Shown here: positions 8,537 through 16,195 of the stretch, piece after piece
How positions within the stretch are numbered: position 1 is the stretch's first letter
Layout of the letters: the number at the start of each line of letters is the position of its first letter
Assembly (NCBI RefSeq): GCF_001665295.1
Contig: NZ_LZSE01000007.1
Coordinates: 91,101 to 155,100, forward strand
Reading direction: 5' to 3'
Length of the DNA stretch: 64,000 nt
From: Mycobacterium sp. 1554424.7
Lineage (GTDB): Bacteria > Actinomycetota > Actinomycetes > Mycobacteriales > Mycobacteriaceae
The notes under the pieces: model-generated
The model's input: only the letters and a program-made list of their open reading frames with translations
Databases searched by the model: none
Told to the model about the DNA's origin: nothing
Position numbers and translations under genes: made by a program

Positions 8537-9169
8537 ATGGAATCGATGTCGATCAACCCGGCCGCCGCCGCCATCGGATCGCGATTGGTCGATGTTGCGG
8601 GCCGCGGCCTGGTTTCCGGGGCGACGGCGTCGCCGTCATTGACCGCGCTGGCTCCGGCTGGGGCGGAAGAGGTTTCGATGCAGGCGGCCATGGCGTTCGC
8701 CGCCGAGGCCCAGGCGATGCTGGCCCTGAACACCGCCGCCCAGGAGGAACTCGCCCGGGCCGGCGAGGCGCTGACGGAGATCGCCCGGATGTATGCCCAG
8801 GCCGACGCCGAGGCCGCCGGCGCGCTGACGGCGGACGGCACGCGGTTCGCCGCCCAGGCATTCGCGGCCGGAGCCGCGGCCGAGGCCGGCGGGGCCGCCC
8901 GCGCGCCGCTGATGGCCAACCTGATCGAGGGCGTCGCGGCGTCGGCCCCTCCCGCGTCGGCGGTGCCGGCCGCCGCGAACGCGGCATCGACGGTGCTCGG
9001 CGCGGGCATGGCCCCGCTGGGGTCCATCGGGTCGATCGCGTCCGCGGGCGGCGCGGCGGGAACGGCGCCGGGCGCCGTGCCGGGGCTGGCGTCGTCGGCC
9101 GACGAGGAGCAAGACGAGGGCGACGGCCAGAATCCCGGCGAGCCGCAACCGGGTGAGCGCCTGCTATAG
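8537..9169 (+). CDS. PE family protein
   Basis: A 210-residue protein with a PE domain in its first 100 residues: two Ala-rich amphipathic helices and the secretion motif YxxxD (YAQAD) near residue 95. PE proteins pair with PPE partners and leave the cell through ESX type VII secretion. The C-terminal half is Ala/Gly/Pro-rich and ends in an acidic stretch (SSADEEQDEGDG). No PPE gene is adjacent, so the partner is elsewhere. The ATG at 8537 follows AGGAG (8527-8531). It is divergent from papA and tail-to-tail with the next gene, with stop codons in overlapping territory. A WXG100-like reading is less likely because no WxG motif is seen. Confidence 0.78.
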   Translation: MESMSINPAAAAIGSRLVDVAGRGLVSGATASPSLTALAPAGAEEVSMQAAMAFAAEAQAMLALNTAAQEELARAGEALTEIARMYAQADAEAAGALTADGTRFAAQAFAAGAAAEAGGAARAPLMANLIEGVAASAPPASAVPAAANAASTVLGAGMAPLGSIGSIASAGGAAGTAPGAVPGLASSADEEQDEGDGQNPGEPQPGERLL

Positions 9170-10348
9170 CCCCGGCTGGTCGTCGATGATGCCCAGCCAG
9201 ATCTGTGCCACGTCGATGGCCACCTTCTCGCTGATGAAGGCGTGCTGGGTTCCGGTGTAAATGTCGCGGAACGCGCGCTCGAGGCGGCTGCCCTCGCGGA
9301 TCGAGCTGGTGCCGGCCACCAGATGGGCCCATTCGGCGCAGCCCCGCGCGACGTCGGTGGCGTAGACGGCGGCCACCCGCATGTCGGCCCGCAGGGCCGG
9401 CGTCAGGTCGTCGCCCGCGGCGACGGCGGCCTCGGCGGTGGTGAACGCATCCAGCACCAGCAGGCGGGCGGCCCGCCAGGCGGCCCGGTGGTGCGCCAGC
9501 CCCTTCTGGAAGGTCGGGCGGCTGGCCAGCGACGCCATGTCGCTCATCCGGAACTTCGTGGCGGCCAGTTCCTGGACGTCGTCGAGCATGCTTTTGGCGA
9601 CACCCAACGCCCACGAGGCGTGACCGGCGGCCGTGACCGGCATCAGCCCCATCCGGGTGGCCGGCGACGTGCCGCGGTACGGCTGGCGGACGAACAGCTC
9701 GAAGGTGCGGCTGTCGGGCACGAACACGTCCTGCGCGCTGTAGTCATAGGAGCCGGTTCCCTTGAGCCCCTGCACGTACCAGCCGTCGTCGAAGCTGATC
9801 TGATCGCGCGGGATTACCGCGACGCGCATCTCCGGGAAACCTTCGCTGATCCAGCGCATCTCGCCGTTGTCCATCGGAAAAAATCCGGCCGCGACGTACT
9901 GCGAGTGGCCGATGCCCGAGCCGAAGTTCCACGACCCGCTCACGGTATAGCCGCCGTCCACCGCTGTCCCCTGCCCGTTGGGAAAGAACTGGCCGCCCAG
10001 CGTGACGCGGTTGTCGTGGGCCGAAAACACCTCGGCGAAGCCCTCGTCGGGCAGGTACGCCGCGGCGGCGAACGACGACGGCAGGTTGGCGATCCCGATC
10101 CAGCCGAAAGATCCGTCCTGCCAAGCCATTTCGATCCACGTTTCGATCATCGCCGAAAACGATGGCTCGACGCCGCCGGCCTCGACGGGGTTGAACGCCG
10201 ACATCAGCCCGCTGGCCCACATCTCGTCGACGATCGCCGGGGTGAGTGTGCGCGCCCGCTCCGATTCGGCGGCTTCGGCCCGCACGAGGTCGCGCATGCC
10301 GCGGGCCAGCGAAATCACCCGATCGTCCGTGTCGGCCAGCGACGTCAT
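9164..10348 (-). CDS. Acyl-CoA dehydrogenase-fold flavin monooxygenase/oxidoreductase
   Basis: A 394-residue protein of the acyl-CoA dehydrogenase superfamily, closest in layout to the flavin-dependent monooxygenases of the HsaA/DszC group. It has the N-terminal helical domain (1-120), the beta domain with GSWNFGSGIGHSQYVAAGFF (about 140-160) and the C-terminal four-helix domain (about 230-380). In HsaA-type enzymes reduced flavin is supplied by a separate reductase, and the Trp-Xaa-Xaa-Gly-Ser segment at the flavin site fits that group. The substrate is unknown. Its last bases overlap the PE gene tail-to-tail by 6 bases. It is divergent from the NYN gene across an inverted-repeat element. 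Confidence 0.8.
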   Translation of the reverse strand: MTSLADTDDRVISLARGMRDLVRAEAAESERARTLTPAIVDEMWASGLMSAFNPVEAGGVEPSFSAMIETWIEMAWQDGSFGWIGIANLPSSFAAAAYLPDEGFAEVFSAHDNRVTLGGQFFPNGQGTAVDGGYTVSGSWNFGSGIGHSQYVAAGFFPMDNGEMRWISEGFPEMRVAVIPRDQISFDDGWYVQGLKGTGSYDYSAQDVFVPDSRTFELFVRQPYRGTSPATRMGLMPVTAAGHASWALGVAKSMLDDVQELAATKFRMSDMASLASRPTFQKGLAHHRAAWRAARLLVLDAFTTAEAAVAAGDDLTPALRADMRVAAVYATDVARGCAEWAHLVAGTSSIREGSRLERAFRDIYTGTQHAFISEKVAIDVAQIWLGIIDDQPGL

Positions 10349-10434
10349 TGTCGTTTCCCATCGTCGAGAAAACTGATTCCAGTGACCGTAGTTAATACCA
10401 TTGCCGCGCCTTACCGGGCGGGCGGCCAGGAATT

Positions 10435-10507
10435 AGTGTGCGCTGACGGCTTTTCGCGTGTATCCAGGGCGGCTCGCGTCGGCGTGTCGCCGCCCTGAGC
10501 GCACACT
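10435..10507. repeat. Nested inverted repeat in a divergent intergenic region
   Basis: Outer arms 10435-10444 and 10498-10507 are perfectly complementary (10 bp). An inner perfect 9-bp stem, 10465-10473 with 10489-10497 (loop 15 bases), adjoins the outer right arm. The flank CACTCGATGCGG matches the elements at 884-939 and 3998-4054. It lies between divergent genes, so it is not simply a terminator; a dispersed repeat is the likeliest reading. Confidence 0.6.
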
Positions 10508-10532
10508 CGATGCGGTCCCCTACGGTGTCTTT

Positions 10533-10910
10533 GTGCGCTGGATCGTCGACGGCATGAACGTGATCGGGAGTCGCCCCGACGGTTGGTGGAAGGACCGCAG
10601 CGCGGCCATGGTCGCGCTGGTGGAAAGGCTCGACCGATGGGCATCGGTCCAGGGAGAGGACGTGACCGTGGTGTTTGAGCGACCGCCGGCGAGCCCCATC
10701 ACCTCATCGGTGATCGAGGTTGCCCATGCCCCGAAGGCGGCGGCGAACTCGGCCGACGACCAGATCGTCCGGCTGGTGCAGGCCGCCGCCCGGCCGAAGG
10801 AGATTCGGGTGGTGACGTCGGACAAGGGGCTCGCCGAGCGCGTCGCGACCCTGGGCGCCTCGGTCTACCCCGCGGCGGGCTTCCGCGACCTGATCGACCC
10901 GCGCGCTTAA
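10533..10910 (+). CDS. NYN-domain (YacP/PIN-like) RNA-processing protein
   Basis: A 125-residue protein starting at GTG 10533, chosen because VRWIVDGMNVIG is the classic first strand of NYN domains and earlier in-frame starts run into the repeat element. NYN proteins are PIN-fold nucleases acting on RNA with a metal held by acidic residues. Here these are the Asp of VDGMN, the aspartates of SADDQIVRLV and the Asp of VVTSDKGLAE. The length fits a minimal single-domain member. It is divergent from the dehydrogenase-like gene and convergent with the DUF4333 lipoprotein. The substrate RNA is unknown. Confidence 0.78.
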   Translation: MRWIVDGMNVIGSRPDGWWKDRSAAMVALVERLDRWASVQGEDVTVVFERPPASPITSSVIEVAHAPKAAANSADDQIVRLVQAAARPKEIRVVTSDKGLAERVATLGASVYPAAGFRDLIDPRA

Positions 10911-10932
10911 TGGCGGCGGCGAGCGGGATCGG

Positions 10933-11244
10933 TTAGGACGGACGGCTTCTGACGTCGAACTCGACCCGTTCGCCGTCGACCTTGGTGATGCGCATGTGCG
11001 CCGTGTACTGCTTGCCCTCCGGGCCGGTGAAGTGGCAGTCGAACTCCTGGCCCACCTTGGCCTCCACGCCCGACGGGCAGTGCACATCGCTCGGGCGAAA
11101 TCCCGTCTGGCTGGAGACGACGTCGACGACGGACTGCGCCGCGCCGTCGGGCTTGACCGTCGACTTCGCATGACACGCGCTCAGCGCGACCACCGGTACG
11201 AGCATGGCCGCCGCCAACCGGGTGTGGTCGCTGATTCTCGTCAT
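10933..11244 (-). CDS. DUF4333 lipoprotein
   Basis: A 103-residue exported lipoprotein. The signal peptide (residues 1-23) ends in lipobox LSAC with lipidated Cys24. The mature part is a DUF4333 domain, a mycobacterial family of unknown function with two conserved cysteines (DVHCPSG and FDCHF) likely to form a disulfide outside the membrane. It may sit at the outer face of the plasma membrane. It is convergent with the NYN gene, and tpx lies upstream on the same strand with an 80-base gap, so weak co-transcription is possible. No enzyme activity is assigned to the family. Confidence 0.8.
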   Translation of the reverse strand: MTRISDHTRLAAAMLVPVVALSACHAKSTVKPDGAAQSVVDVVSSQTGFRPSDVHCPSGVEAKVGQEFDCHFTGPEGKQYTAHMRITKVDGERVEFDVRSRPS

Positions 11245-11324
11245 CGCCTTGGCAGGCTAACACGCGACGACGGCGATACGACAGCTCAGGGGAACGAGTC
11301 GTATCGCACTGCAAACAGGTGGCG

Positions 11325-11819
11325 TCAGCCCACCGCGGCCAGTGCGGCGTCGTAGTCGGGCTCCTGCGCGATCTCCGGCACCAGCTCGGTGTACGCGACG
11401 TTGCCGTCGGCGCCGATCACGACGACGGCGCGCGCCAGCAGCCCGGCCATCGGGCCGTCGACGATGCTGACGCCGTAGTCCTTGCCGAAGTTGTCCCGGA
11501 ACGCCGAACCCGTCTTGACGTTCTCGATGCCCTCGGCGCCGCAGAACCGCGCCTGCGCGAACGGCAGGTCGGCCGACACGCACAGCACGGACGCGCCGGT
11601 CGCGGCGGCACGCTCGTTGAACTTCCTCACGCTGGTCGCGCACACCGGGGTGTCGATGGACGGAAAGATGTTCAGCACCACGGGCTTACCGCTGTACTGG
11701 TCGCTGCTGATCGCGCCCAAGTCCGTGCCGGTCAGGTTGAAGGACGGGGCCGAAGATCCGACGGCCGGAAGCTCGCCCACGGTGTTGATCGGGTTTCCAC
11801 GCAAGGTTATCTGTGCCAT
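11325..11819 (-). CDS. tpx: Thiol peroxidase Tpx
   Basis: Atypical 2-Cys peroxiredoxin of 164 residues that reduces hydrogen and alkyl peroxides with thioredoxin as donor. The peroxidatic Cys60 (SIDTPVCATSV) and resolving Cys93 (QARFCGAEG) are present, plus Cys80, the same three positions as in M. tuberculosis Tpx (Rv1932). The start MAQITLRG at 11819 is the family start; the upstream in-frame extension is not. It is divergent from the GlxA-like regulator at 11930, the arrangement I recall for Rv1932/Rv1931c. It anchors the synteny of this window. Confidence 0.97.
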   Translation of the reverse strand: MAQITLRGNPINTVGELPAVGSSAPSFNLTGTDLGAISSDQYSGKPVVLNIFPSIDTPVCATSVRKFNERAAATGASVLCVSADLPFAQARFCGAEGIENVKTGSAFRDNFGKDYGVSIVDGPMAGLLARAVVVIGADGNVAYTELVPEIAQEPDYDAALAAVG

Positions 11820-11929
11820 GCGCACAGTCTGCCAAGGCCGGTGCGGCCGCGTCCGGTCAGGTCGGCATGTCCTAATTCGTGGGGTACGTGGCATAGACGC
11901 CATGGCCCGCTCGGGCCGACACTAAAGCC

Positions 11930-12880
11930 ATGGCTCGCAGGGTGGTGATCGTCGGCTTTCCCGGCGTACAGGCGCTCGACGTCGTGGGACCCCACGACGT
12001 GTTCACCGGCGCGTCGCTGCTGACCGACGGCGGGTACGACGTCGCGATGGCGTCGATCGACGGCCAGCCGGTGACCACCGACACCGGCCTGGCCTTCCTC
12101 ACGGCGCGGCTGCCCGACCCTAGTGAACCGGTCGACACCGTCGTGCTGCCCGGCGGCGGCGGCATCGACGCGGCGCGATCCGACCCCGAACTGGTCGGCT
12201 GGATCAAGCGGGTCACCGGAACCGCCCGCCGCGTGGTCACCGTCTGCACCGGCGCGTTTCTCGCCGCCGAGGCTGGGCTGTTGGATGGCCGGCGGGCGAC
12301 CACGCACTGGGCGTTCGCCCGGCGGCTGGCCCGCGAGTTCCCCGCCGTCGACGTCGATCCCGACCCGATCTTCGTCCGTAGCTCGGACACGGTGTGGACG
12401 GCCGCGGGCGTCACCGCCGGCATCGACCTGGCGCTCTCGCTGGTCGAGGACGACCACGGCACCGAGGTCGCCCAGACGGTCGCCCGCTGGCTCGTCCTGT
12501 ATTTGCGTCGCCCCGGCGGGCAGACGCAATTCGCGGCGCCGGTGTGGATGCCGCGCGCCAAGCGCACCTCGGTTCGCCAGGTGCAGGAGGCCATCGAGGC
12601 CGAACCGGGCGGCAAGCACGGCATCGGCGACCTGGCCCGCCGCGCGGCGATGAGCCCGCGCCATTTCACCCGTGTGTTCACCGACGAGGTCGGTGAGGCG
12701 CCCGGGCAGTACGTCGAGCGCATTCGCACCGAAGCGGCGCGCCGCCAGCTGGAGGAGACCGACGACACCGTCGTCGCCATCGCCACCCGGTGCGGCTTCG
12801 GCACCGCGGAAACCATGCGGCGCAACTTCATTCGACGCATCGGCATCTCGCCGGATCAGTACCGCAAGGCTTTCGCCTAG
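11930..12880 (+). CDS. GlxA-type AraC family transcriptional regulator
   Basis: A 316-residue regulator with an N-terminal DJ-1/PfpI (class I glutamine amidotransferase-like) domain (about 1-180) and a C-terminal AraC helix-turn-helix pair (about 215-316; SPRHFTRVF and GFGTAETMRRNF). The amidotransferase-like domain usually serves as ligand sensor in GlxA proteins and keeps a Cys in VVTVCTGAF. It matches Rv1931c, reported as a virulence-linked regulator, in type and position next to tpx. The downstream DJ-1 gene follows by 20 bases and is likely co-transcribed, so the pair may sense and remove one metabolite (inference). Confidence 0.9.
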   Translation: MARRVVIVGFPGVQALDVVGPHDVFTGASLLTDGGYDVAMASIDGQPVTTDTGLAFLTARLPDPSEPVDTVVLPGGGGIDAARSDPELVGWIKRVTGTARRVVTVCTGAFLAAEAGLLDGRRATTHWAFARRLAREFPAVDVDPDPIFVRSSDTVWTAAGVTAGIDLALSLVEDDHGTEVAQTVARWLVLYLRRPGGQTQFAAPVWMPRAKRTSVRQVQEAIEAEPGGKHGIGDLARRAAMSPRHFTRVFTDEVGEAPGQYVERIRTEAARRQLEETDDTVVAIATRCGFGTAETMRRNFIRRIGISPDQYRKAFA

Positions 12881-12899
12881 ATCAGAAAGGACACCTCCC

Positions 12900-13652
12900 A
12901 TGACGCAAATCGCATTCGTGGCCTATCCCGGGTTCACCGCGCTGGACATGATCGGCCCCTACGAGGTGCTGCGCAACCTGCCCGACGCCGAGGTGCGATT
13001 CGTGTGGCACGAATCCGGGCCCATCACCGCCGATTCCGGTGTGCTGGTCATCGGCGCCACCCACTCGCTGGCCGAAACCCCTTCCCCCGACATCATTCTG
13101 GTGCCGGGTGGCCCGTCGACCCCGGTGCACGCGCGCGACGAGGCGCTGCTGGAGTGGCTGCGCCGGGCGCACCGGACCGCGAGCTGGACGACGTCGGTGT
13201 GTTCGGGCTCGGTGATCCTTGCGGCCGCCGGCCTCCTCGAAGGCCGGCGCGCGACGTCGCACTGGCTCGCCATTCCGTTGCTGAAGGGATTCGGCGCCAT
13301 TCCCGTGTCCGACGAGCGCGTGGTGCACGAGGGTGACGTCGTCACCAGCGCCGGCGTGTCCGCCGGGCTCGACCTGGCGTTCTGGCTGGCCGGCCAGATC
13401 GCCGGCGAAGGCCGCGCCAAGGCGATCCAGCTCGCCATCGAATACGACCCGCAACCCCCGTTCGACTCCGGCCACATGTCGAAGGCGTCGGCGACGACGA
13501 AAGCCGCTGCCACGGCGCTGCTTTCGAAGGACAGCGCCAAGCCGGCCAACCTCAAGGCCACCACAATGCTGGCGTGGGACCAGGCGCTGGCGGCGGTGCG
13601 CTCGCGGCGGCGCAGGCGGCCCACGCCGGCCGCTTCGGTCTCTTCCAGCTAG
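12900..13652 (+). CDS. DJ-1/PfpI family protein (isonitrile hydratase-like)
   Basis: A 250-residue DJ-1/PfpI superfamily protein whose fold matches the first domain of the preceding regulator. The nucleophile elbow Cys101 (TSVCSGSVI) and an acidic residue near position 16 (ALDMIGP) fit the isonitrile hydratase-type subgroup. It starts at ATG 12900 after AGAAAGGACACC, 20 bases behind the AraC-type gene, forming a two-gene operon. Matches Rv1930c by position. The C-terminal 50 residues are basic and rich in Ala and Arg, beyond the catalytic fold. The true substrate is not known. Confidence 0.82.
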   Translation: MTQIAFVAYPGFTALDMIGPYEVLRNLPDAEVRFVWHESGPITADSGVLVIGATHSLAETPSPDIILVPGGPSTPVHARDEALLEWLRRAHRTASWTTSVCSGSVILAAAGLLEGRRATSHWLAIPLLKGFGAIPVSDERVVHEGDVVTSAGVSAGLDLAFWLAGQIAGEGRAKAIQLAIEYDPQPPFDSGHMSKASATTKAAATALLSKDSAKPANLKATTMLAWDQALAAVRSRRRRRPTPAASVSSS

Positions 13653-13671
13653 CTGCCCCTTGACGGCTTTG

Positions 13672-13703
13672 TTTAGCATCTTCTAAATTTAGGAGATGCT
13701 TAA
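13672..13703. promoter_or_regulatory. 32-bp palindrome over the start of the ArsR operon
   Basis: Arms 13672-13687 and 13688-13703 pair at 14 of 16 positions with no spacer. TTGACG (13660-13665) and TAAATT (13684-13689), 18 bases apart, form a plausible promoter. The palindrome covers the -10 box, the ribosome site AGGAG and the ATG at 13696. The ArsR encoded two genes on is the obvious candidate autorepressor. Confidence 0.65.
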
Positions 13704-14247
13704 GTACCAGCCGCCCCCGCCCCTGCTGCTGTACCGGGCCGCGACAGATCGCGCCACCGCGGTCGTGGAGGCGGTGATGCCGGACCAACTGGAGTGGCCG
13801 ACCCCGTGCTCGGAGTGGTCGGTGCGGCAACTGATCGATCATCTTGTGGGCGGCGCCGAGTATCTGCTCGCCGCAGCGACGGGGTCGGAGCAAGCCGTGT
13901 CACACGGCGCGCAGTACCGGCAGTGTGTGGACCGCGTCCTGACGGCCCTGGCATCGCCTGGCGCGATGGAGCGCGTCTGCGTCTCACCGCTCGGCTTCGA
14001 CTGGACGGTGGCCGACGCGGTTGCCGGCACGTTCATGGATGTCCTGATCCATACCTGGGACTTGGCCCGTGCGACGGGTCAGGACGAGCGGCTTGATGCG
14101 GACCTGGTGGAGGCATGCGCCGCGATGTTCCTGCCCGAAATGCCAAAGCGCGGGCGGGAAGCCGGCATTGTCGGCGCGGAGGTGCCGCTCGGCGATGGGG
14201 CGTCGGCGCAGGATCGATTGCTGGCGGCGATGGGGCGCGCGGTATGA
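13696..14247 (+). CDS. TIGR03086-type DinB-fold metal-binding protein
   Basis: A 183-residue protein of the mycothiol-dependent/maleylpyruvate isomerase N-terminal (DinB-like four-helix) family. The signature PTPCSEWSVRQLIDHL carries metal-ligand candidate His49; His119 and Asp122 in LIHTWDLA complete the likely site. In characterised relatives the metal activates mycothiol for transfer or isomerisation; the substrate here is unknown. First gene of a four-gene operon with ATGA/GTGA overlaps (next ATG at 14244), placed directly under a 32-bp palindrome. A relative of the same family occurs at 23419-24015 beside an ECF sigma factor. Confidence 0.82.
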   Translation: MLKYQPPPPLLLYRAATDRATAVVEAVMPDQLEWPTPCSEWSVRQLIDHLVGGAEYLLAAATGSEQAVSHGAQYRQCVDRVLTALASPGAMERVCVSPLGFDWTVADAVAGTFMDVLIHTWDLARATGQDERLDADLVEACAAMFLPEMPKRGREAGIVGAEVPLGDGASAQDRLLAAMGRAV

Positions 14248-14558
14248 CCGAGCCGGCCGTCGAGGCTGCCATCAGGGCGCTGGCCCATCCGGGCCGGCGC
14301 ACGATGCTGCGGTTGGTATGGGATCAAGAGCGACCTGCGTCCGCGCTCGCCGAGGCCGCGGGCCTGTCGAGATCGGCCGCGAGCCAACACCTCAAGGTCC
14401 TGCGCGACGCGGGATTGATCGACGTGCGTGTCGACGCGACCCGGCGGCTGTATCGCGCCGACGTGGCTCGGGTTGCCGAGGTGGCCGCGCTGCTGGACGA
14501 CTTCTGGGCCGCACCGCTGCAACGGTTGCGCGCGGCCGCGGAAAGCGAATCGCCATGA
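14244..14558 (+). CDS. ArsR family transcriptional regulator
   Basis: A 104-residue winged helix-turn-helix repressor. The DNA-recognition segment LSRSAASQHLKVLRDAGLI (about residues 42-60) is typical of ArsR/SmtB proteins. No metal-binding Cys cluster is seen, so it belongs to the non-metal group commonly paired with SRPBCC/AHSA1 genes. It overlaps the upstream gene by ATGA and the next by ATGA, giving translational coupling. The likely operator is the palindrome at 13672-13703. A second ArsR-SRPBCC pair of the same design occurs at 39207-39919. Confidence 0.9.
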   Translation: MTEPAVEAAIRALAHPGRRTMLRLVWDQERPASALAEAAGLSRSAASQHLKVLRDAGLIDVRVDATRRLYRADVARVAEVAALLDDFWAAPLQRLRAAAESESP

Positions 14559-15022
14559 AGTTGGTGGCCCAGCAGTTGGTGGTGCGAGCCAGCGCGCAGC
14601 GGGTCTTCGAATTGTTCACCGACCCCGCCCAATTCGGGCGATGGATGGCCGAGGATGCGCTGCTGGATGCCACGCCCGGCGGCGTCGTCCGTTGGACACA
14701 CCCCAACGGCGACACCGTGTCCGGCCGCTATGTCGTGGTCGAGCCGCCGCGTAAGATCGTCTTTACCTACGGCTGGGAGCGGGCCGACGTCGGGATCCCG
14801 CCCGGCTCGACCACCGTCGAGATCGACCTCATTGGGCAGCCCGATGGCACTACGCTTGTCAAACTGGTGCACCGTGGTCTCGAGGGTCGCGCCGCCGACG
14901 CGCACGATGGCGGTTGGGCTCACTACCTCGACCGGCTTCGCCGCACCGCCGAGGGTGAAGACGTCGGGGGCGATCCATGGGCCGATCGTCGGGTGCCAAG
15001 TCGCGAAGAGTTACACCGGTGA
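14555..15022 (+). CDS. SRPBCC/AHSA1 family protein
   Basis: A 155-residue START-like (SRPBCC) domain protein of the AHSA1 group, with a hydrophobic cavity for a small lipid or aromatic ligand. Visible family features are the N-terminal strand with RASAQRVFELFTDPAQFGRWM and the central VVEPPRKIVFTYGWE. Third gene of the ArsR operon, starting with ATGA overlap. In such operons the SRPBCC protein is often proposed to bind or transform the compound that releases ArsR, but no biochemistry is implied by the sequence here. Confidence 0.87.
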   Translation: MKLVAQQLVVRASAQRVFELFTDPAQFGRWMAEDALLDATPGGVVRWTHPNGDTVSGRYVVVEPPRKIVFTYGWERADVGIPPGSTTVEIDLIGQPDGTTLVKLVHRGLEGRAADAHDGGWAHYLDRLRRTAEGEDVGGDPWADRRVPSREELHR

Positions 15023-15342
15023 GCGACAACTTCGCCGAAGCCGACTTCTGGGCGCTCGCCGAACCGCTGTTGACCGCCACAACAGTCACGCGCTCGACAA
15101 TGATGGGCCTGCCCTGCCTGCGATGCCGCGGTCGATTCTTCGCGTCGTTCGACCGCCGCACAGCTGCGCTCCTCGTCAAGCTACCCGTGTCCAGGGTCAA
15201 CGAACTCATCCAATCCGGTGACGCCGAGCCGTTCGCGCCGTCGGGCCGGCGCTTTCGCGAATGGGCCTCGATCGACTCTGGCCGATCGGAAATCTGGCCG
15301 CCACTTCTCGATGAGGCCCTGGAATTCGTTGCGGCCCAGTAA
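15019..15342 (+). CDS. MmcQ/YjbR-like (TfoX/CyaY-fold) small protein
   Basis: A 107-residue protein starting at GTG 15019, which overlaps the previous stop as GTGA. The sequence pattern (TRSTMMGLPCLRC, DRRTAALLVKLPVSRVNELI, FREWASI, LLDEALEFV) fits the MmcQ/YjbR family, small CyaY-like folds of unknown function. Last gene of the four-gene operon. Its two cysteines in LPCLRC form a CxxC, unusual for the family and possibly a redox or metal site. Function unknown. Confidence 0.72.
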   Translation: MSDNFAEADFWALAEPLLTATTVTRSTMMGLPCLRCRGRFFASFDRRTAALLVKLPVSRVNELIQSGDAEPFAPSGRRFREWASIDSGRSEIWPPLLDEALEFVAAQ

Positions 15343-15372
15343 AGGTCACGCGATTAGACGCAGATGCTCACC

Positions 15373-15855
15373 TCAGGCTTCTGCACGGGGGACGAACCGG
15401 ACGAACGGCAACTTTTCTCCGACGGCGCGAAAGTCCGCGTCCGATCCGTCGACGGAGAATCCCAGCACGCGCGGAAGCACGAACTTGGCCGCCGCGCGGT
15501 GCCGCGACGCGTATCGGAGGAAGACCTGCGCCCCTTCGTCCTTGTCGAGCGGTGTTGCGGTGACGGGTATCGTTCGCGTCCCCACCTGGATGGTGACATC
15601 GGGGTTGTGCAGGACGTTGCGGTACCACGCGGCGCTTGGTCCCCACCCCGAGGCGACGACATAGGTGTCGCCGTCGCGCTCGGCGACCTCGAGGACGGTC
15701 TGCCTGGGCTTGCCGGAGACGCGGCCGGTGTGGTTGAGCAACAGCAGGCGGCTCCCGAACAACCACCCCAGCCCGAGCCGATAAAGGTGGATGGGAGCCC
15801 GGAAAACGAACCGGGTTAATCCCGCCGGTGGCTGAATGTTCTTGACGATCTTCAT
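15373..15855 (-). CDS. F420-dependent (deazaflavin) nitroreductase family protein
   Basis: A 160-residue Ddn/FDOR-B type protein that binds deazaflavin cofactor F420 and reduces quinones or other acceptors at the membrane. The hallmark strand LLLLNHTGRVSGKPRQTVLEV-like segment lies at about residues 36-56, followed by the cofactor-contact region VASGWGPSAAWYRNVLHNPD. The N-terminal amphipathic helix (FRAPIHLYRLGLGWLFG) resembles the membrane-associating part of Ddn. The start at 15855 has GAAGGTCACC upstream. A 13-base palindrome 34 bases upstream is a likely operator. It is convergent with the ArsR operon. Confidence 0.88.
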   Translation of the reverse strand: MKIVKNIQPPAGLTRFVFRAPIHLYRLGLGWLFGSRLLLLNHTGRVSGKPRQTVLEVAERDGDTYVVASGWGPSAAWYRNVLHNPDVTIQVGTRTIPVTATPLDKDEGAQVFLRYASRHRAAAKFVLPRVLGFSVDGSDADFRAVGEKLPFVRFVPRAEA

Positions 15856-15888
15856 AATCGGTGACCTTCACCCCGTACAGTAGATAAC

Positions 15889-15901
15889 TGCAATTATTGC
15901 A
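15889..15901. promoter_or_regulatory. Palindrome TGCAATTATTGCA upstream of the F420 enzyme gene
   Basis: Perfect 6-1-6 palindrome, 34 bases upstream of the start at 15855. Its AT-rich character stands out in this GC-rich sequence and resembles MarR-family operators. No MarR gene is in the window. Confidence 0.5.
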
Positions 15902-16195
15902 TAGAGCTACTGTTGCCGCCAGGGCCGGCTCACCGGGTCAAGTGACGAGGGAGCCGCGGGACTCAGTCCGGACTCGCCGGCCCCGGCAGCCGCGACCAGC
16001 CCACAAGCGAGCCCAGGCGGGTGCCGCTGCCGAAAGATTAGGGAAAACCCTGATGCGGCGGCCATGCCCGACTCAATAGCGTCGAGTCCTACCGACACGC
16101 CGACCCGAAGCAAGGAACAGCGCTGACCATCCTCAGCATCACGCACACCGAGGGCGCTTCGTACCAAACGCTCACGCAGCCCGCGAGGAGACTAG
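15902..16195. other. Intergenic region upstream of the redox cassette
   Basis: About 294 bases without a convincing gene, between divergent transcripts. It holds the motif AGGGAAAACCCT at 16040-16051 and a strong ribosome site GAGGAG at 16185-16190 for the next gene. Short open frames here lack ribosome sites and family resemblance. The long distance from the motif to the ATG suggests an untranslated leader. Confidence 0.5.
16040..16051 (+). promoter_or_regulatory. Shared motif AGGGAAAACCCT (copy 1)
   Basis: Twelve-base motif with complementary ends (AGGG/CCCT), preceded by T and followed two bases on by AT. The same 13 bases, TAGGGAAAACCCT, recur on the minus strand at 18650-18662 upstream of the convergent secreted-protein gene. 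It lies 145 bases upstream of the cassette's first ATG. A regulator site is the likely meaning. Confidence 0.5.

Noticed and set aside
15902-16195. Small open frames in the gap before the redox cassette
   Set aside because: No start with a ribosome site, no conserved motif, and Arg/Gly/Ala composition; treated as noncoding leader and promoter.
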